The notes below the pieces were generated by a model. The model was not told the DNA's origin. It saw only the letters and a list, made by a program, of their open reading frames with translations, and did no database searches. Positions 50,761 to 60,187 of a DNA stretch of 64,000 nucleotides are shown one piece after another. The translations under genes were made by a program, and so were the position numbers. The DNA is from Streptomyces bacillaris (lineage in GTDB: Bacteria > Actinomycetota > Actinomycetes > Streptomycetales > Streptomycetaceae). Location: NCBI RefSeq assembly GCF_003268675.1, contig NZ_CP029378.1, positions 5,456,001-5,520,000 of the forward strand, given 5' to 3'. Every line of letters begins with the position of its first letter. The first letter of the stretch is position 1.

Positions 50761-52980
50761 GTGAGCAACATCCCCGAGACCGGGCGGACCCAGCGGGTCC
50801 AGATCCGGCTCATCGTCATCCAGGTCCTCGTCTTCTCGCTGCTCCTCACCCTCGGCGGGCGGCTGTGGTACCTCCAGATCCGCAACGGCGAGGAGTACAC
50901 CACCAAGGCGGCGGGCAACGGCGTCCAGCAGGTCGTCCAGCCCGCCGTGCGCGGCTCGATCCTCGACGCCCGGGGCGTACCGCTCGCCGACAACGAGACC
51001 CGGCTCGTCGTCTCCGCCAGCCGCACCGAGCTGCTGAAGATGAAGGACGACGGCGTCGGCGTCCTCACCCGGCTCGCCGAGGTGCTGGACATGGAGCCCC
51101 AGGAGGTCCGGGACAAGGTCCGCCTCTGCGACTCCAAGACCCCGCAGCCCTGCTGGAACGGCTCGCCCTACCAGCCGATCCCGGTCACCGACGAGGCCAC
51201 CACCCAGCAGGCCCTCCAGATCCGCGAGCGGGCCGAGGACTTCCCCGGCATCACCGCCGAGCCCACCGCCGTACGCCGCTACGCCGCACCCGGCAAGGCG
51301 AAGACCGCGCAGGTCCTCGGCTACCTCTCGCCGGTCACCGACGAGGAGATCCAGAAGGCGCTGGACGGCCCCTCGCCCTACCTCCGCTCCGACCAGGTCG
51401 GCCGCTCCGGCCTGGAGCGCACGTACGACAAGGAACTGCGCGGCAAGGCGGGCGTCACCCGCTACGAGGTCGACAACCTCGGCCGGGTCATGGGCGAGGC
51501 GGAGAACGACCCGGCCGTGCCCGGCTCCAACCTCGTCACCAGCCTCGACGCCCGGGTCCAGGCGGTGGCCGAGTTCGAACTCGCCGCCGCGATGAAGCTG
51601 GTGCGGGGCGAGACCGACAAGATCACCGGCCGTAAGTACGAGGCCGACTCCGGCGCCGTCGTCGTGATGGAGTCGAAGACCGGCCGGGTCGTCGCGATGG
51701 CCTCCCAGCCCGACTACGACCCCAACGCCTGGGTGGGCGGCATCTCCGGCAAGGAGTACGCCAAGCTCACCAGCAAGAAGTCCAACTACCCGCTGCTCAA
51801 CCGGGCCATCCAGGGCCAGGCACCCGCCGGCTCCATCTTCAAGGTGGTCTCCGCCAGCGCCGCCGTCCGGGCCGGGCACGCCTTCAACGACCGGTACAAC
51901 TGCAGCAGCTCCTACAGCCTCGGCAGCCAGACCTTCGCCAACTTCGAGTCGCAGGGGCACGGCCCCATCACCCTCGGCGAGGCGCTCAAGTACTCCTGCA
52001 ACACCGTCTTCTACCGCCTCGGCCACGAGGAGTGGGCCCGGGACGGCGGCATAAAGCCGAAGAAGGACGCGAAGAACTGGTTCTACACCACCGCGCGCGA
52101 CTTCGGCCTCGGCTCCGAGACCGGCATCGACCTCCCCAACGAGGTCAAGGGCCGCATCCCGGACCGCGAGTGGAAGCAGAAGTTCTGGGAGGCCAACAAG
52201 GACGCCTGGTGCAAGGAGGGCAAGAAGGGCGGCACGTACGTGCAGCAGATCGCCTACGAGAGCTGCCTCGAGGGCAACCAGCTCAAGGCCTACGACAGCA
52301 TCAACTACGCCATCGGCCAGGGTGACGTGCTGGTCACCCCGATCCAGATGGCCACCGCCTACGCCGCCATCAGCAACGGCGGCACCCTCCACGAGCCCAC
52401 CGTCGGCAAGGCCGTGATCAGCCCCGACGGCAAGTCCGTCCGGGAGATCAAGCCCAAGGCGAGCGGCAAGCTGCCGGTCAGCGCCCAGACCGTCAAGGAC
52501 CTCGACAAGGGCCTGCGGGCCGTCGTCGAACCCGGCGGCACGGCGGCCTGGCGGTTCGGGGGCTGGCCGCAGGACAAGATCCCGATGCGCGCCAAGACCG
52601 GCACCGCCCAGGTCTACGGCAAGCAGACCACCTCGTGGCTCGCCACCTACACCGACGACTACACGATCGTCATGACGATCTCCCAGGGCGGCACCGGCTC
52701 CGGCGCCTCCGGGCCCGCCGTCCGCAAGATCTACGACGCGCTCTACGGCCTCGACGCGTCCGGCAACCAGGATGTGAAGAAGGCCCTGCTGCCCACACCC
52801 CAGAAGGCGCTGCCCAAGATCCAGCCCGACGGCTCGATCCACGCCCCGAAGATCGAGCCGTACAACCCGGTGCCCACCCAGCCCGAGGGCCAGGCGGCCG
52901 ACCCGGAGAACCTGCTGCCGCAGCCCCAGGGCCAGCCAGGCCTCACCGGCTCCCCGGCCACGACAGGGAGGCGGCCCTGA
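50761..52980 (+). CDS. mrdA: Penicillin-binding protein 2 (class B transpeptidase)
   Basis: It cross-links peptidoglycan with RodA. The 739-aa protein has one N-terminal membrane helix (about residues 15-38), a dimerisation domain starting RGSILDARGVPLADNETR and a transpeptidase domain. The catalytic motifs are present: Ser358-x-x-Lys in AGSIFK, SCN at 412-414 and KTGTAQ from Lys612. The C-terminus is proline-rich. The GTG at 50761 is used. Its TGA overlaps the rodA ATG by one base (TGATG), so synthesis of the two partners is coupled. Confidence 0.96.
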   Translation: MSNIPETGRTQRVQIRLIVIQVLVFSLLLTLGGRLWYLQIRNGEEYTTKAAGNGVQQVVQPAVRGSILDARGVPLADNETRLVVSASRTELLKMKDDGVGVLTRLAEVLDMEPQEVRDKVRLCDSKTPQPCWNGSPYQPIPVTDEATTQQALQIRERAEDFPGITAEPTAVRRYAAPGKAKTAQVLGYLSPVTDEEIQKALDGPSPYLRSDQVGRSGLERTYDKELRGKAGVTRYEVDNLGRVMGEAENDPAVPGSNLVTSLDARVQAVAEFELAAAMKLVRGETDKITGRKYEADSGAVVVMESKTGRVVAMASQPDYDPNAWVGGISGKEYAKLTSKKSNYPLLNRAIQGQAPAGSIFKVVSASAAVRAGHAFNDRYNCSSSYSLGSQTFANFESQGHGPITLGEALKYSCNTVFYRLGHEEWARDGGIKPKKDAKNWFYTTARDFGLGSETGIDLPNEVKGRIPDREWKQKFWEANKDAWCKEGKKGGTYVQQIAYESCLEGNQLKAYDSINYAIGQGDVLVTPIQMATAYAAISNGGTLHEPTVGKAVISPDGKSVREIKPKASGKLPVSAQTVKDLDKGLRAVVEPGGTAAWRFGGWPQDKIPMRAKTGTAQVYGKQTTSWLATYTDDYTIVMTISQGGTGSGASGPAVRKIYDALYGLDASGNQDVKKALLPTPQKALPKIQPDGSIHAPKIEPYNPVPTQPEGQAADPENLLPQPQGQPGLTGSPATTGRRP

Positions 52981-54173
52981 TGGCAGGTGGCTTCTCCGTT
53001 GCCCGGTACGCCCCCGAGCGGGGCTCCTGGGCCAAGCTGACCGCCCGCGACTCCCTCGCCCGGCGGCTGGACTGGCCGCTGCTCGGGGCCGCGCTCGCGC
53101 TCTCCTTCCTCGGCGCGCTCCTGGTCTGGTCCGCGACCCGCAACCGCGACCACCTCACCCAGGGCGACCCGTACTTCTTCCTCCTGAGGCACGCCCTCAA
53201 CACCGGTATCGGCGTCGCCCTGATGATCGGCACGATCTGGCTCGGCCACCGCACCCTGCGCGGAGCCGTCCCGGTCCTCTACGGCATCTCGGTGCTGCTG
53301 GTCCTCGCCGTGCTCACCCCGCTCGGCACCACCGTCAACGGCGCCCACGCCTGGATCAAGCTCCCCGCCGGGTTCTCGATCCAGCCCTCCGAGTTCACCA
53401 AGATCACCATCATCCTGGTGATGGCGATGCTCCTCGCCGCCCGGGTCGACGCGGGCGACCAGGCCCACCCCGACCACCGGACCGTCGCCAAGGCGCTGGC
53501 CCTCGCCGCGATCCCCATGGGCGTGGTCATGCTGATGCCGGACCTCGGCTCGGTCATGGTGATGGCCGTGATCGTCCTCGGCGTGCTGCTCGCCTCCGGC
53601 GCCTCCAACCGCTGGGTCTTCGGCCTCCTCGGCACGGGCGCCGCCGGGGCGGTGGCCGTCTGGCAGCTCGGGCTCCTCGACGACTACCAGATCGCCCGCT
53701 TCGCCGCCTTCGCCAACCCGGCGCTCGACCCGGCCGGTGTCGGCTACAACACCAACCAGGCCCGCATCGCCATCGGCTCCGGCGGCCTCACCGGCACCGG
53801 GCTCTTCCAGGGCACCCAGACCACCGGACAGTTCGTCCCCGAGCAGCAGACCGACTTCGTCTTCACCGTCGCCGGTGAGGAGCTGGGCTTCCTCGGCGCC
53901 GGGCTGATCATCGTCCTGCTCGGTGTCGTCCTGTGGCGCGCCTGCCGCATCGCCCGCGAGACCACCGAGCTGTACGGCACGGTCGTCGCCGCCGGGATCA
54001 TCGCCTGGTTCGCCTTCCAGTCCTTCGAGAACATCGGCATGACGCTTGGCATCATGCCGGTGGCCGGGCTGCCGCTGCCCTTCGTCTCCTACGGAGGCTC
54101 CTCGATGTTCGCCGTCTGGGTCGCCATCGGGCTGCTCCAGTCGATCAGGGTGCAGCGGCCGATGTCCGCCTGA
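52980..54173 (+). CDS. rodA: RodA/SEDS peptidoglycan glycosyltransferase
   Basis: It polymerises lipid II with the class B PBP upstream; the Streptomyces orthologue is called Sfr. The 397-aa, ten-span SEDS protein has NGAHAWIKLPAGFSIQPSEFTKI, LMPDLGSVMVM and GEELGFLGAGLIIVLLGVVLWRACRI, and the C-terminal GMTLGIMPVAGLPLPFVSYGGSSM signature. The ATG is part of TGATG with the PBP stop. It ends the mre cluster; the next gene is 29 bases on but probably has its own start signal. Confidence 0.95.
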   Translation: MAGGFSVARYAPERGSWAKLTARDSLARRLDWPLLGAALALSFLGALLVWSATRNRDHLTQGDPYFFLLRHALNTGIGVALMIGTIWLGHRTLRGAVPVLYGISVLLVLAVLTPLGTTVNGAHAWIKLPAGFSIQPSEFTKITIILVMAMLLAARVDAGDQAHPDHRTVAKALALAAIPMGVVMLMPDLGSVMVMAVIVLGVLLASGASNRWVFGLLGTGAAGAVAVWQLGLLDDYQIARFAAFANPALDPAGVGYNTNQARIAIGSGGLTGTGLFQGTQTTGQFVPEQQTDFVFTVAGEELGFLGAGLIIVLLGVVLWRACRIARETTELYGTVVAAGIIAWFAFQSFENIGMTLGIMPVAGLPLPFVSYGGSSMFAVWVAIGLLQSIRVQRPMSA

Positions 54174-54202
54174 ACCCGGCCCATGCGGGTAGGTGTCCGT
54201 AC

Positions 54203-55738
54203 ATGGCGGACACCAAACGCGAGATCGAGCGGAAGTACGAGGCCACCGACGCCACCCGGCTGCCCGACCTGAGCCGGGTGGCCGGGGTCGCCCGGGCCGT
54301 CCCTCGGGGCGTCATCGAACTCGACGCCGTCTACTACGACACCCCCGGCCTCCGCCTCGCCGCCGACTCCCTCACCCTGCGCCGCAGGACCGGCGGGGCC
54401 GACGAGGGCTGGCACCTGAAGTTCCCCGTCGCCACCGGCATCCGCGACGAACTGCACGAGCCGCTGGGCGACACCCTGCCGCGCTCCTTCGCCGCCCTCC
54501 TCCGCTCCCGCCTCCGCCACGACGAGGTCACCCCCGTCGTCCGCCTGCTCTCCTCCCGCGACGTCCAGCACCTGACCGACGCGGACGGCACCCTCCTCGC
54601 CGAGGTCAGCGTCGACACGGTGCTCGCGGAACGCCTCGCGGGGGAGGGGAGCGGCACCACCGCCACCTGGACCGAGATCGAGGTCGAGCTGGCCGACGAC
54701 GGCGACCCCGCCTTCCTGGACGCGGTCGAGAAGCGGCTCCGCAAGGCCGGGGTGCGCCCCTCGGGTTCTTCGTCGAAGCTGGCCCGGGCGCTGGCGGAGA
54801 CCACCCCCGTACGCAAGAAGAAGCAGGGGAAGAAGCTCGCGGAGGACGAGCCGCGCACCGCGGGCGACCACGTCCTCGCCTACGTACGCGAACAGATCCG
54901 CACCATCGTCGAGCGCGACCCCGCCGTCCGCCGCGACCTGCCCGACTCCGTGCACAAGATGCGCGTGGCCACCCGCCGGCTCCGCAGCGCCTTCAAGACG
55001 TACCGCAAGATCCTGGACCGCGAGGTCACCGACCCCATCGGCGCCGAGCTGAAGTGGCTCGCCGGGGAACTGGGCGTCGACCGCGACCAGGAGGTCCTGG
55101 ACGAGCGGCTGACCGGCCGGATCGACGCCCTGCCCACCACCCTGGCCCTCGGTCCCGTACGCGGGCGGCTCCAGGTCTGGTCGGCCGCCCGCCGCACCGG
55201 ATCGCGCCGCCGGATCATCGACGTGCTGGACGGGGAGCGGTATCTGGACCTCCTCGACACCCTGGACGCCCTCGCCGCCGACCCGCCGCTGCGCACCGCC
55301 GCCTCCCGCGCGCCGGGGAAGGCCCTGCCCCGCGCGGTGCTCAAGGACTACGAACGGCTCGCGCGCCGGATGGACCACGCCCTGGAGCACCCGCCGGGGC
55401 CCGAGCGGGACACCGCCATGCACGAGGCCCGCAAGGCCGCCAAGCGCGCCCGGTACGCGGGAGAGGCCGCCCGGCCCGCCCTCGGCAGGCCCGCGAAACG
55501 CTTCGCCAAGCGGATGAAGGCCGTCCAGTCCCTCCTGGGCGACCACCAGGACAGCGTGGTCGCCCGCGAGGCCCTGCGCACCCTCGCCGTCCAGGCCCAC
55601 GCGGCCGGGGAGACCACCTTCACCTGGGGGCTGCTGTACGGCCACGAGGAGGCGACCGCCGACCGCCGCGAGCGCGAGCTGCCCGAGGTGTGGGCCCGCG
55701 CCTCCGATCCCGTACTACGGGCGGATCTCCGGCAGTGA
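54203..55738 (+). CDS. CYTH-CHAD domain protein
   Basis: The 511-aa protein joins a CYTH triphosphate-tunnel domain (residues 1-200; signature E7-I-E9-R-K11 at the start, TWTEIEVELADDG later) to a CHAD domain (about 230-500; HKMRVATRRLRSAFKTYRKIL and HEARKAAKRARYAGEAARPAL). CYTH enzymes act on triphosphates or polyphosphate, and CHAD domains bind polyphosphate. A polyphosphate or inorganic triphosphate role is therefore likely. The ATG at 54203 is probably leaderless with TAGGTG at 54190-54195. Confidence 0.92.
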   Translation: MADTKREIERKYEATDATRLPDLSRVAGVARAVPRGVIELDAVYYDTPGLRLAADSLTLRRRTGGADEGWHLKFPVATGIRDELHEPLGDTLPRSFAALLRSRLRHDEVTPVVRLLSSRDVQHLTDADGTLLAEVSVDTVLAERLAGEGSGTTATWTEIEVELADDGDPAFLDAVEKRLRKAGVRPSGSSSKLARALAETTPVRKKKQGKKLAEDEPRTAGDHVLAYVREQIRTIVERDPAVRRDLPDSVHKMRVATRRLRSAFKTYRKILDREVTDPIGAELKWLAGELGVDRDQEVLDERLTGRIDALPTTLALGPVRGRLQVWSAARRTGSRRRIIDVLDGERYLDLLDTLDALAADPPLRTAASRAPGKALPRAVLKDYERLARRMDHALEHPPGPERDTAMHEARKAAKRARYAGEAARPALGRPAKRFAKRMKAVQSLLGDHQDSVVAREALRTLAVQAHAAGETTFTWGLLYGHEEATADRRERELPEVWARASDPVLRADLRQ

Positions 55739-55826
55739 TGCGGTGAGGCTCTGCGGGCGGATCTGAAGGGCCGGGACGCGGGGTACGCTTGATGGTCACC
55801 CCTGCCGGCTCACGAAGGTTCGCGAG

Positions 55827-57755
55827 ATGTCTGCCGCATCGGTCTTCCCACAGCTCGAAGCTCTGCTCCCGCATGTGCAGAAGCCCATCCAGTACGTCGG
55901 CGGTGAGCTGAACTCCACCGTCAAGGACTGGGACAGCTGTGACGTCCGCTGGACCCTGATGTACCCCGACGCCTACGAGGTGGGGCTGCCCAACCAGGGC
56001 GTCATGATCCTCTACGAGGTACTCAACGAGCGCGAGGGCGTCCTCGCGGAGCGCACGTACAGCGTCTGGCCGGACCTCGAAGAGCTGATGCGCGAGCACG
56101 ACGTGCCGCAGTTCACCGTGGACAGCCACCGCCCCGTCGGCGCGTTCGACGTCTTCGGCCTCAGCTTCTCCACCGAGCTGGGCTACACCAACATGCTCAC
56201 CGCCCTGGACCTGGCGGGCATCCCGCTGGAGTCCAAGGACCGCACGGTGGACCACCCGATCGTCCTCGCGGGCGGCCACGCGGCCTTCAACCCCGAGCCG
56301 ATCGCGGACTTCATCGACTGCGCGGTCATCGGCGACGGCGAGCAGGCCGTCCTGGAGATCACCGAGATCATCCGCGCCTGGAAGGCCGAGGGCCGCCCCG
56401 GCGGCCGCGACGAGGTGCTCTTCCGGCTCTCGAAGACCGGCGGCGTCTACGTCCCGCGCTTCTACGACGTGGAGTACCTCCCCGACGGCCGCATCGGGCG
56501 GGTCGTGCCCAACCGGTCGGGTGTGCCGTGGCGCGTCTCCAAGCACACGGTGATGGACCTCGACGAGTGGCCCTACCCCAAGCAGCCCCTCGTCCCGCTC
56601 GCGGAGACCGTGCACGAGCGGATGTCCGTGGAGATCTTCCGCGGCTGCACCCGCGGCTGCCGTTTCTGCCAGGCCGGCATGATCACGCGCCCCGTGCGGG
56701 AGCGAAGCATCACCGGCATCGGCGAGATGGTCGACAAGGGGCTCAAGGCGACCGGTTTCGAGGAGGTCGGCCTGCTCTCCCTCTCCTCCGCCGACCACAG
56801 CGAGATCGGTGACATCGCCAAGGGGCTCGCGGACCGCTACACCGAGGACAAGATCGGCCTCTCGCTGCCCTCCACCCGCGTCGACGCGTTCAACGTGGAC
56901 CTGGCCAACGAGCTGACCCGCAACGGCCGCCGCTCCGGCCTCACCTTCGCCCCCGAGGGCGGCTCCGAGCGGATGCGCAAGGTCATCAACAAGATGGTCT
57001 CGGAGGAGGACCTCATCCGGACCGTCGCCACCGCCTACGGCAACGGCTGGCGCCAGGTGAAGCTGTACTTCATGTGCGGCCTGCCCACCGAGACCGACGA
57101 GGACGTCCTCCAGATCGGTGACATGGCGGTCAACGTCATCGCCAAGGGCCGCGAGGTCTCCGGCCAGAACGACATCCGCTGCACGGTCTCCATCGGCGGC
57201 TTCGTGCCCAAGCCGCACACCCCCTTCCAGTGGGCCCCGCAGCTCAGCGCCGAGGAGACCGACGCCCGGCTGAAGAAGCTCCGCGACAAGATCCGCGGCG
57301 ACAAGAAGTACGGCCGCTCCATCGGCTTCCGCTACCACGACGGCAAGCCCGGCGTGGTCGAGGGCCTGCTCTCGCGCGGCGACCGGCGCGTCGGCTCCGT
57401 CATCCGCGCGGTCTACGAGTCCGGCGGCCGCTTCGACGGCTGGCGCGAGCACTTCAGCTACGACCTCTGGATGAACTGCGCCGGGAAGACGCTCCCCGAG
57501 TACGGCGTCGACGTCGACTGGTACACCACCCGCGAGCGCACCTACGAAGAGGTCCTGCCCTGGGACCACCTGGACTCCGGCCTGGACAAGGACTGGCTCT
57601 GGGAGGACTGGCAGGACGCGCTCGACGAGACCGAGGTCGAGGACTGCCGCTGGACCCCCTGCTTCGACTGCGGCGTCTGCCCCCAGCTCGATCTGGACAT
57701 CCAGATCGGCCCGACGGGCAAGAAGCTGCTCCCGCTGAGCGTGGTCAACAAGTAG
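55827..57755 (+). CDS. B12-binding radical SAM protein (TIGR03960-like)
   Basis: The 642-aa protein has an N-terminal cobalamin-binding-like region (LMYPDAYEVGLPNQGVMILYEVLN) and a radical SAM core with the iron-sulfur cysteines Cys274, 278 and 281 in RGCTRGCRFCQAG. It also has a C-terminal cysteine cluster DCRWTPCFDCGVCP. From memory it corresponds to TIGR03960, usually next to or fused to a DUF2344 (TIGR03936) protein, as here 1.4 kb downstream. The reaction is not established. The ATG at 55827 is used. A strong hairpin follows. Confidence 0.9.
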   Translation: MSAASVFPQLEALLPHVQKPIQYVGGELNSTVKDWDSCDVRWTLMYPDAYEVGLPNQGVMILYEVLNEREGVLAERTYSVWPDLEELMREHDVPQFTVDSHRPVGAFDVFGLSFSTELGYTNMLTALDLAGIPLESKDRTVDHPIVLAGGHAAFNPEPIADFIDCAVIGDGEQAVLEITEIIRAWKAEGRPGGRDEVLFRLSKTGGVYVPRFYDVEYLPDGRIGRVVPNRSGVPWRVSKHTVMDLDEWPYPKQPLVPLAETVHERMSVEIFRGCTRGCRFCQAGMITRPVRERSITGIGEMVDKGLKATGFEEVGLLSLSSADHSEIGDIAKGLADRYTEDKIGLSLPSTRVDAFNVDLANELTRNGRRSGLTFAPEGGSERMRKVINKMVSEEDLIRTVATAYGNGWRQVKLYFMCGLPTETDEDVLQIGDMAVNVIAKGREVSGQNDIRCTVSIGGFVPKPHTPFQWAPQLSAEETDARLKKLRDKIRGDKKYGRSIGFRYHDGKPGVVEGLLSRGDRRVGSVIRAVYESGGRFDGWREHFSYDLWMNCAGKTLPEYGVDVDWYTTRERTYEEVLPWDHLDSGLDKDWLWEDWQDALDETEVEDCRWTPCFDCGVCPQLDLDIQIGPTGKKLLPLSVVNK

Positions 57756-57775
57756 CGCCCCCCGAACGTCCATCC

Positions 57776-57814
57776 GCGCAGGCCCGGTCCGGCAACCACG
57801 GACCGGGCCTGCGC
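57776..57814 (+). terminator. Strong hairpin after the radical SAM gene
   Basis: Perfect 15-base arms GCGCAGGCCCGGTCC (57776-57790) and GGACCGGGCCTGCGC (57800-57814) lie between the radical SAM stop and the next start codon, only three bases from it. It may terminate most transcripts or hide that start. Confidence 0.75.
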
Positions 57815-57817
57815 GTC

Positions 57818-59050
57818 ATGGAGGGCATGGACGACCGCACGCCCCAGCCCCTCGACCGGTACGCGCCCGAGACCGCCCTGACCAGGCTGATCAGGATTCC
57901 GGTGCGCATCGTGGTGCTGGTCGTGGTCCTGCCCGTCCGCATGGTCTGGGACCTCCTGGCCGCCGGCTGGTACGCCGTCGACCGGACCGTGCTGCCCCCG
58001 CTCCGGCGGGCGTTGGAAGCCTCGGCCGGCGCCCTGGGGCGGGGCCTGGAGTGGCTGTTCGCCTCCGTCGGCCGGGTGCTGGGGTGGCTGATCGCCGCCC
58101 TGGTGCTGATCCCGCTGCGGTGGCTGTACACCTCGGTCCTCACCCCGCTCGGCCACGGCCTGCGGTGGATCGCCACCGCCCTGCTGGCTCCGGCGGCCCG
58201 CGGCCTCGGGGCTGGGCTGGCCTGGCTGTTCACCAAGGCGGGACAGGGCGCAGCCTGGCTGTTCACCGCGCTTGTCGTCGCGCCCGTGGTCGGGCTGTGG
58301 CGGTACGTGCTCGTACCGGTGGCGCGGTACGGGGTGGCCGTCCCGCTGGTATGGCTGTACGGGGCCGTCCTCACCCCGGTCGGCCGGGGGACGGACTGGG
58401 TCCTCGGCAAGGTGTGGGATGCGGCGGCCTGGATCGTGGGCGGGGTGTGGCGGGGGGTGGCCTGGGTCCTGGGCGGGGTGTGGCGGGGGCTCGCCTGGGT
58501 TCTCGGCGGTCTGTGGTCGGTGCTCGCCGCCGTGGGGCGTGGGCTGTGGGTCGCCGTCGCCTGGCTGGGCATGACGCTGCTCGTGGCCCCCGCCTCCTGG
58601 ACGTACCGCCGGATCCTCACCCCCGTGGGCCGGGAGATCGCGGAGGCCGCCCGGGTCGCCTGGCGGATCGCCGGGTACCTCTCGCGGGCGGTGGGCCGGG
58701 GCATCGCCTGGCTGGCCCGGCACCTGATCGGCGTACCGGCCGCCTGGGTCTACCGCACCGTGTGCACCCCGGTCGGCCACCTCGTCCGGGACGGCCTCTG
58801 GGCCCCGGCCCGACGCGCCGCCGCCGAGGCCGGCCGGGCCGCCCGCTCGGCCCTCGCCACCGCCCGCGAAACCGTGCGGCAGGCCCGCCGCGACGCCTGG
58901 CGCGCACTCGTCGGCGGGGCGGGCGGGGCGCGGTCCGGGGAACCGCGGGGGGTGCCTGCGCGTACTCTGGGTAGTACAACGACTGTCCCCAGCGCGGTGC
59001 AGGCGTCCGAGACCTCCCTGCTGGGCGAGAAACTCGTCAAGCGGGGGTGA
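57818..59050 (+). CDS. Tryptophan-rich repeat membrane protein
   Basis: The 410-aa protein is almost wholly hydrophobic until about residue 325, then an Ala/Arg-rich helix and a short tail. Two internal repeats stand out. W-x-Y-x3-[VI]-L-T-P-[VL]-G-[RH] recurs at residues 102-113, 179-190, 261-272 and 310-321, with weaker forms at 51-63 and 161-170. Five 11-residue units VWRGVAWVLGG run from 199 to 253. The protein probably forms re-entrant or membrane-spanning helices with repeated interfacial Trp/Tyr. I do not recognise a family. ATG 57818 or 57827 could start it. Its TGA overlaps a GTG of the next reading frame. Confidence 0.75.
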   Translation: MEGMDDRTPQPLDRYAPETALTRLIRIPVRIVVLVVVLPVRMVWDLLAAGWYAVDRTVLPPLRRALEASAGALGRGLEWLFASVGRVLGWLIAALVLIPLRWLYTSVLTPLGHGLRWIATALLAPAARGLGAGLAWLFTKAGQGAAWLFTALVVAPVVGLWRYVLVPVARYGVAVPLVWLYGAVLTPVGRGTDWVLGKVWDAAAWIVGGVWRGVAWVLGGVWRGLAWVLGGLWSVLAAVGRGLWVAVAWLGMTLLVAPASWTYRRILTPVGREIAEAARVAWRIAGYLSRAVGRGIAWLARHLIGVPAAWVYRTVCTPVGHLVRDGLWAPARRAAAEAGRAARSALATARETVRQARRDAWRALVGGAGGARSGEPRGVPARTLGSTTTVPSAVQASETSLLGEKLVKRG

Positions 59051-59133
59051 GCCGGCGCGGTACCCCGGGGACCACCCCCGTATTTCGTGGGCGGCGCTCC
59101 CCGGCGCCCGCCCCGCACCGAGGAGAAGAACCA

Positions 59134-59955
59134 CTGGGCAAGCGACAGCCCGAAGGCCCGCCGCCCGCACCGGCGGTGCAGCGCATCCGACTGCGCTACA
59201 CCAAGCGCGGCCGCCTCCGGTTCACCAGTCACCGCGACTTCCAGCGGGCCTTCGAGCGGGCACTGCGCCGCTCCGAGGTGCCGATGGCGTATTCGGCGGG
59301 CTTCACCCCGCACCCCAAGGTCTCCTACGCCAATGCCGCCCCCACCGGCACGGGCAGCGAGGCCGAGTTCCTGGAGATCGCCCTCACCGAGGCGCGCGAC
59401 CCCGACCGCCTGCGCGAGCTGCTCAACGACTCGCTGCCGGACGGTCTCGACATCACCGACGCGGTGGAGGCCCGCACCTCCGGCCTCGCCGAGCGGCTGA
59501 CCGCCTCCGTCTGGGAGCTGCGCCTGGACGGCGTGGACCCTGACGAGGCCCGCAAGGCCGTCGACGCGTTCAACGCCGCCGAGGCCGTCGAGGTCCAGCG
59601 CAAGGCGAAGAACGGCATCCGCACCTTCGACGCCCGCGCCGCCGTCGCCGACCTCCAGGCCCTCGATCCACCGGCCGATAGGCCGGGGGACAGGCCCTGT
59701 GCGATACTGCGCCTGGTTGTTCGGCACGTGACACCCGCCGTGCGACCCGACGACGTCCTGTCCGGTCTCCACGCTGTGGCCGACCTGGCGCCGCCGGTCC
59801 CCGCAGCGGTGACCCGGCTGGCGCAGGGGCTCTTCGACGAGGAGTCCGGCACGGTGACCGACCCGCTCGCGCCCGACCGCGAGGCCGCCCCGACCGCACA
59901 ACCCGCGGTCGCAGCAGCCGTCGCGACGGCGCCGGAAGGTGCAGGTTCCGGGTAG
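59134..59955 (+). CDS. DUF2344 / TIGR03936 radical SAM-linked protein
   Basis: The 273-aa protein has the DUF2344 lead IRLRYTKRGRLRFTSHRDFQRAFERALRRSEVPMAYSAGFTPHPKVSYANA and ends in a variable alanine-rich tail. It normally accompanies the B12-type radical SAM protein, which is encoded two genes upstream. No canonical start fits: a CTG at 59134 (LGKRQPEGP, matching remembered orthologues that begin MGKRQPEGP) has AGGAG eight bases upstream. The canonical alternative is GTG 59047, which adds 29 low-complexity residues. Function is unknown. Confidence 0.85.
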   Translation: MGKRQPEGPPPAPAVQRIRLRYTKRGRLRFTSHRDFQRAFERALRRSEVPMAYSAGFTPHPKVSYANAAPTGTGSEAEFLEIALTEARDPDRLRELLNDSLPDGLDITDAVEARTSGLAERLTASVWELRLDGVDPDEARKAVDAFNAAEAVEVQRKAKNGIRTFDARAAVADLQALDPPADRPGDRPCAILRLVVRHVTPAVRPDDVLSGLHAVADLAPPVPAAVTRLAQGLFDEESGTVTDPLAPDREAAPTAQPAVAAAVATAPEGAGSG

Positions 59956-60187
59956 GGCGGACGTTGTAGCGCAGCCCTGCGACTCGGGAGCCACCTGGGT
60001 CGGGCCGCGCAGTGTGACCCATAAGACTTTCGCCAGGCCGTCCGCAACACCGCGTACGGAACCGGCGAGCCAGACATCAGCTCCCGTGCGGCGCCCGCGC
60101 CCCGGACGAGCGGTATCGCACCACTGCGTACCGTGCCGGACCGGAATCAGACGCGGCGCCCGGGAGCGCGACGGGAGAACCGCCCGC

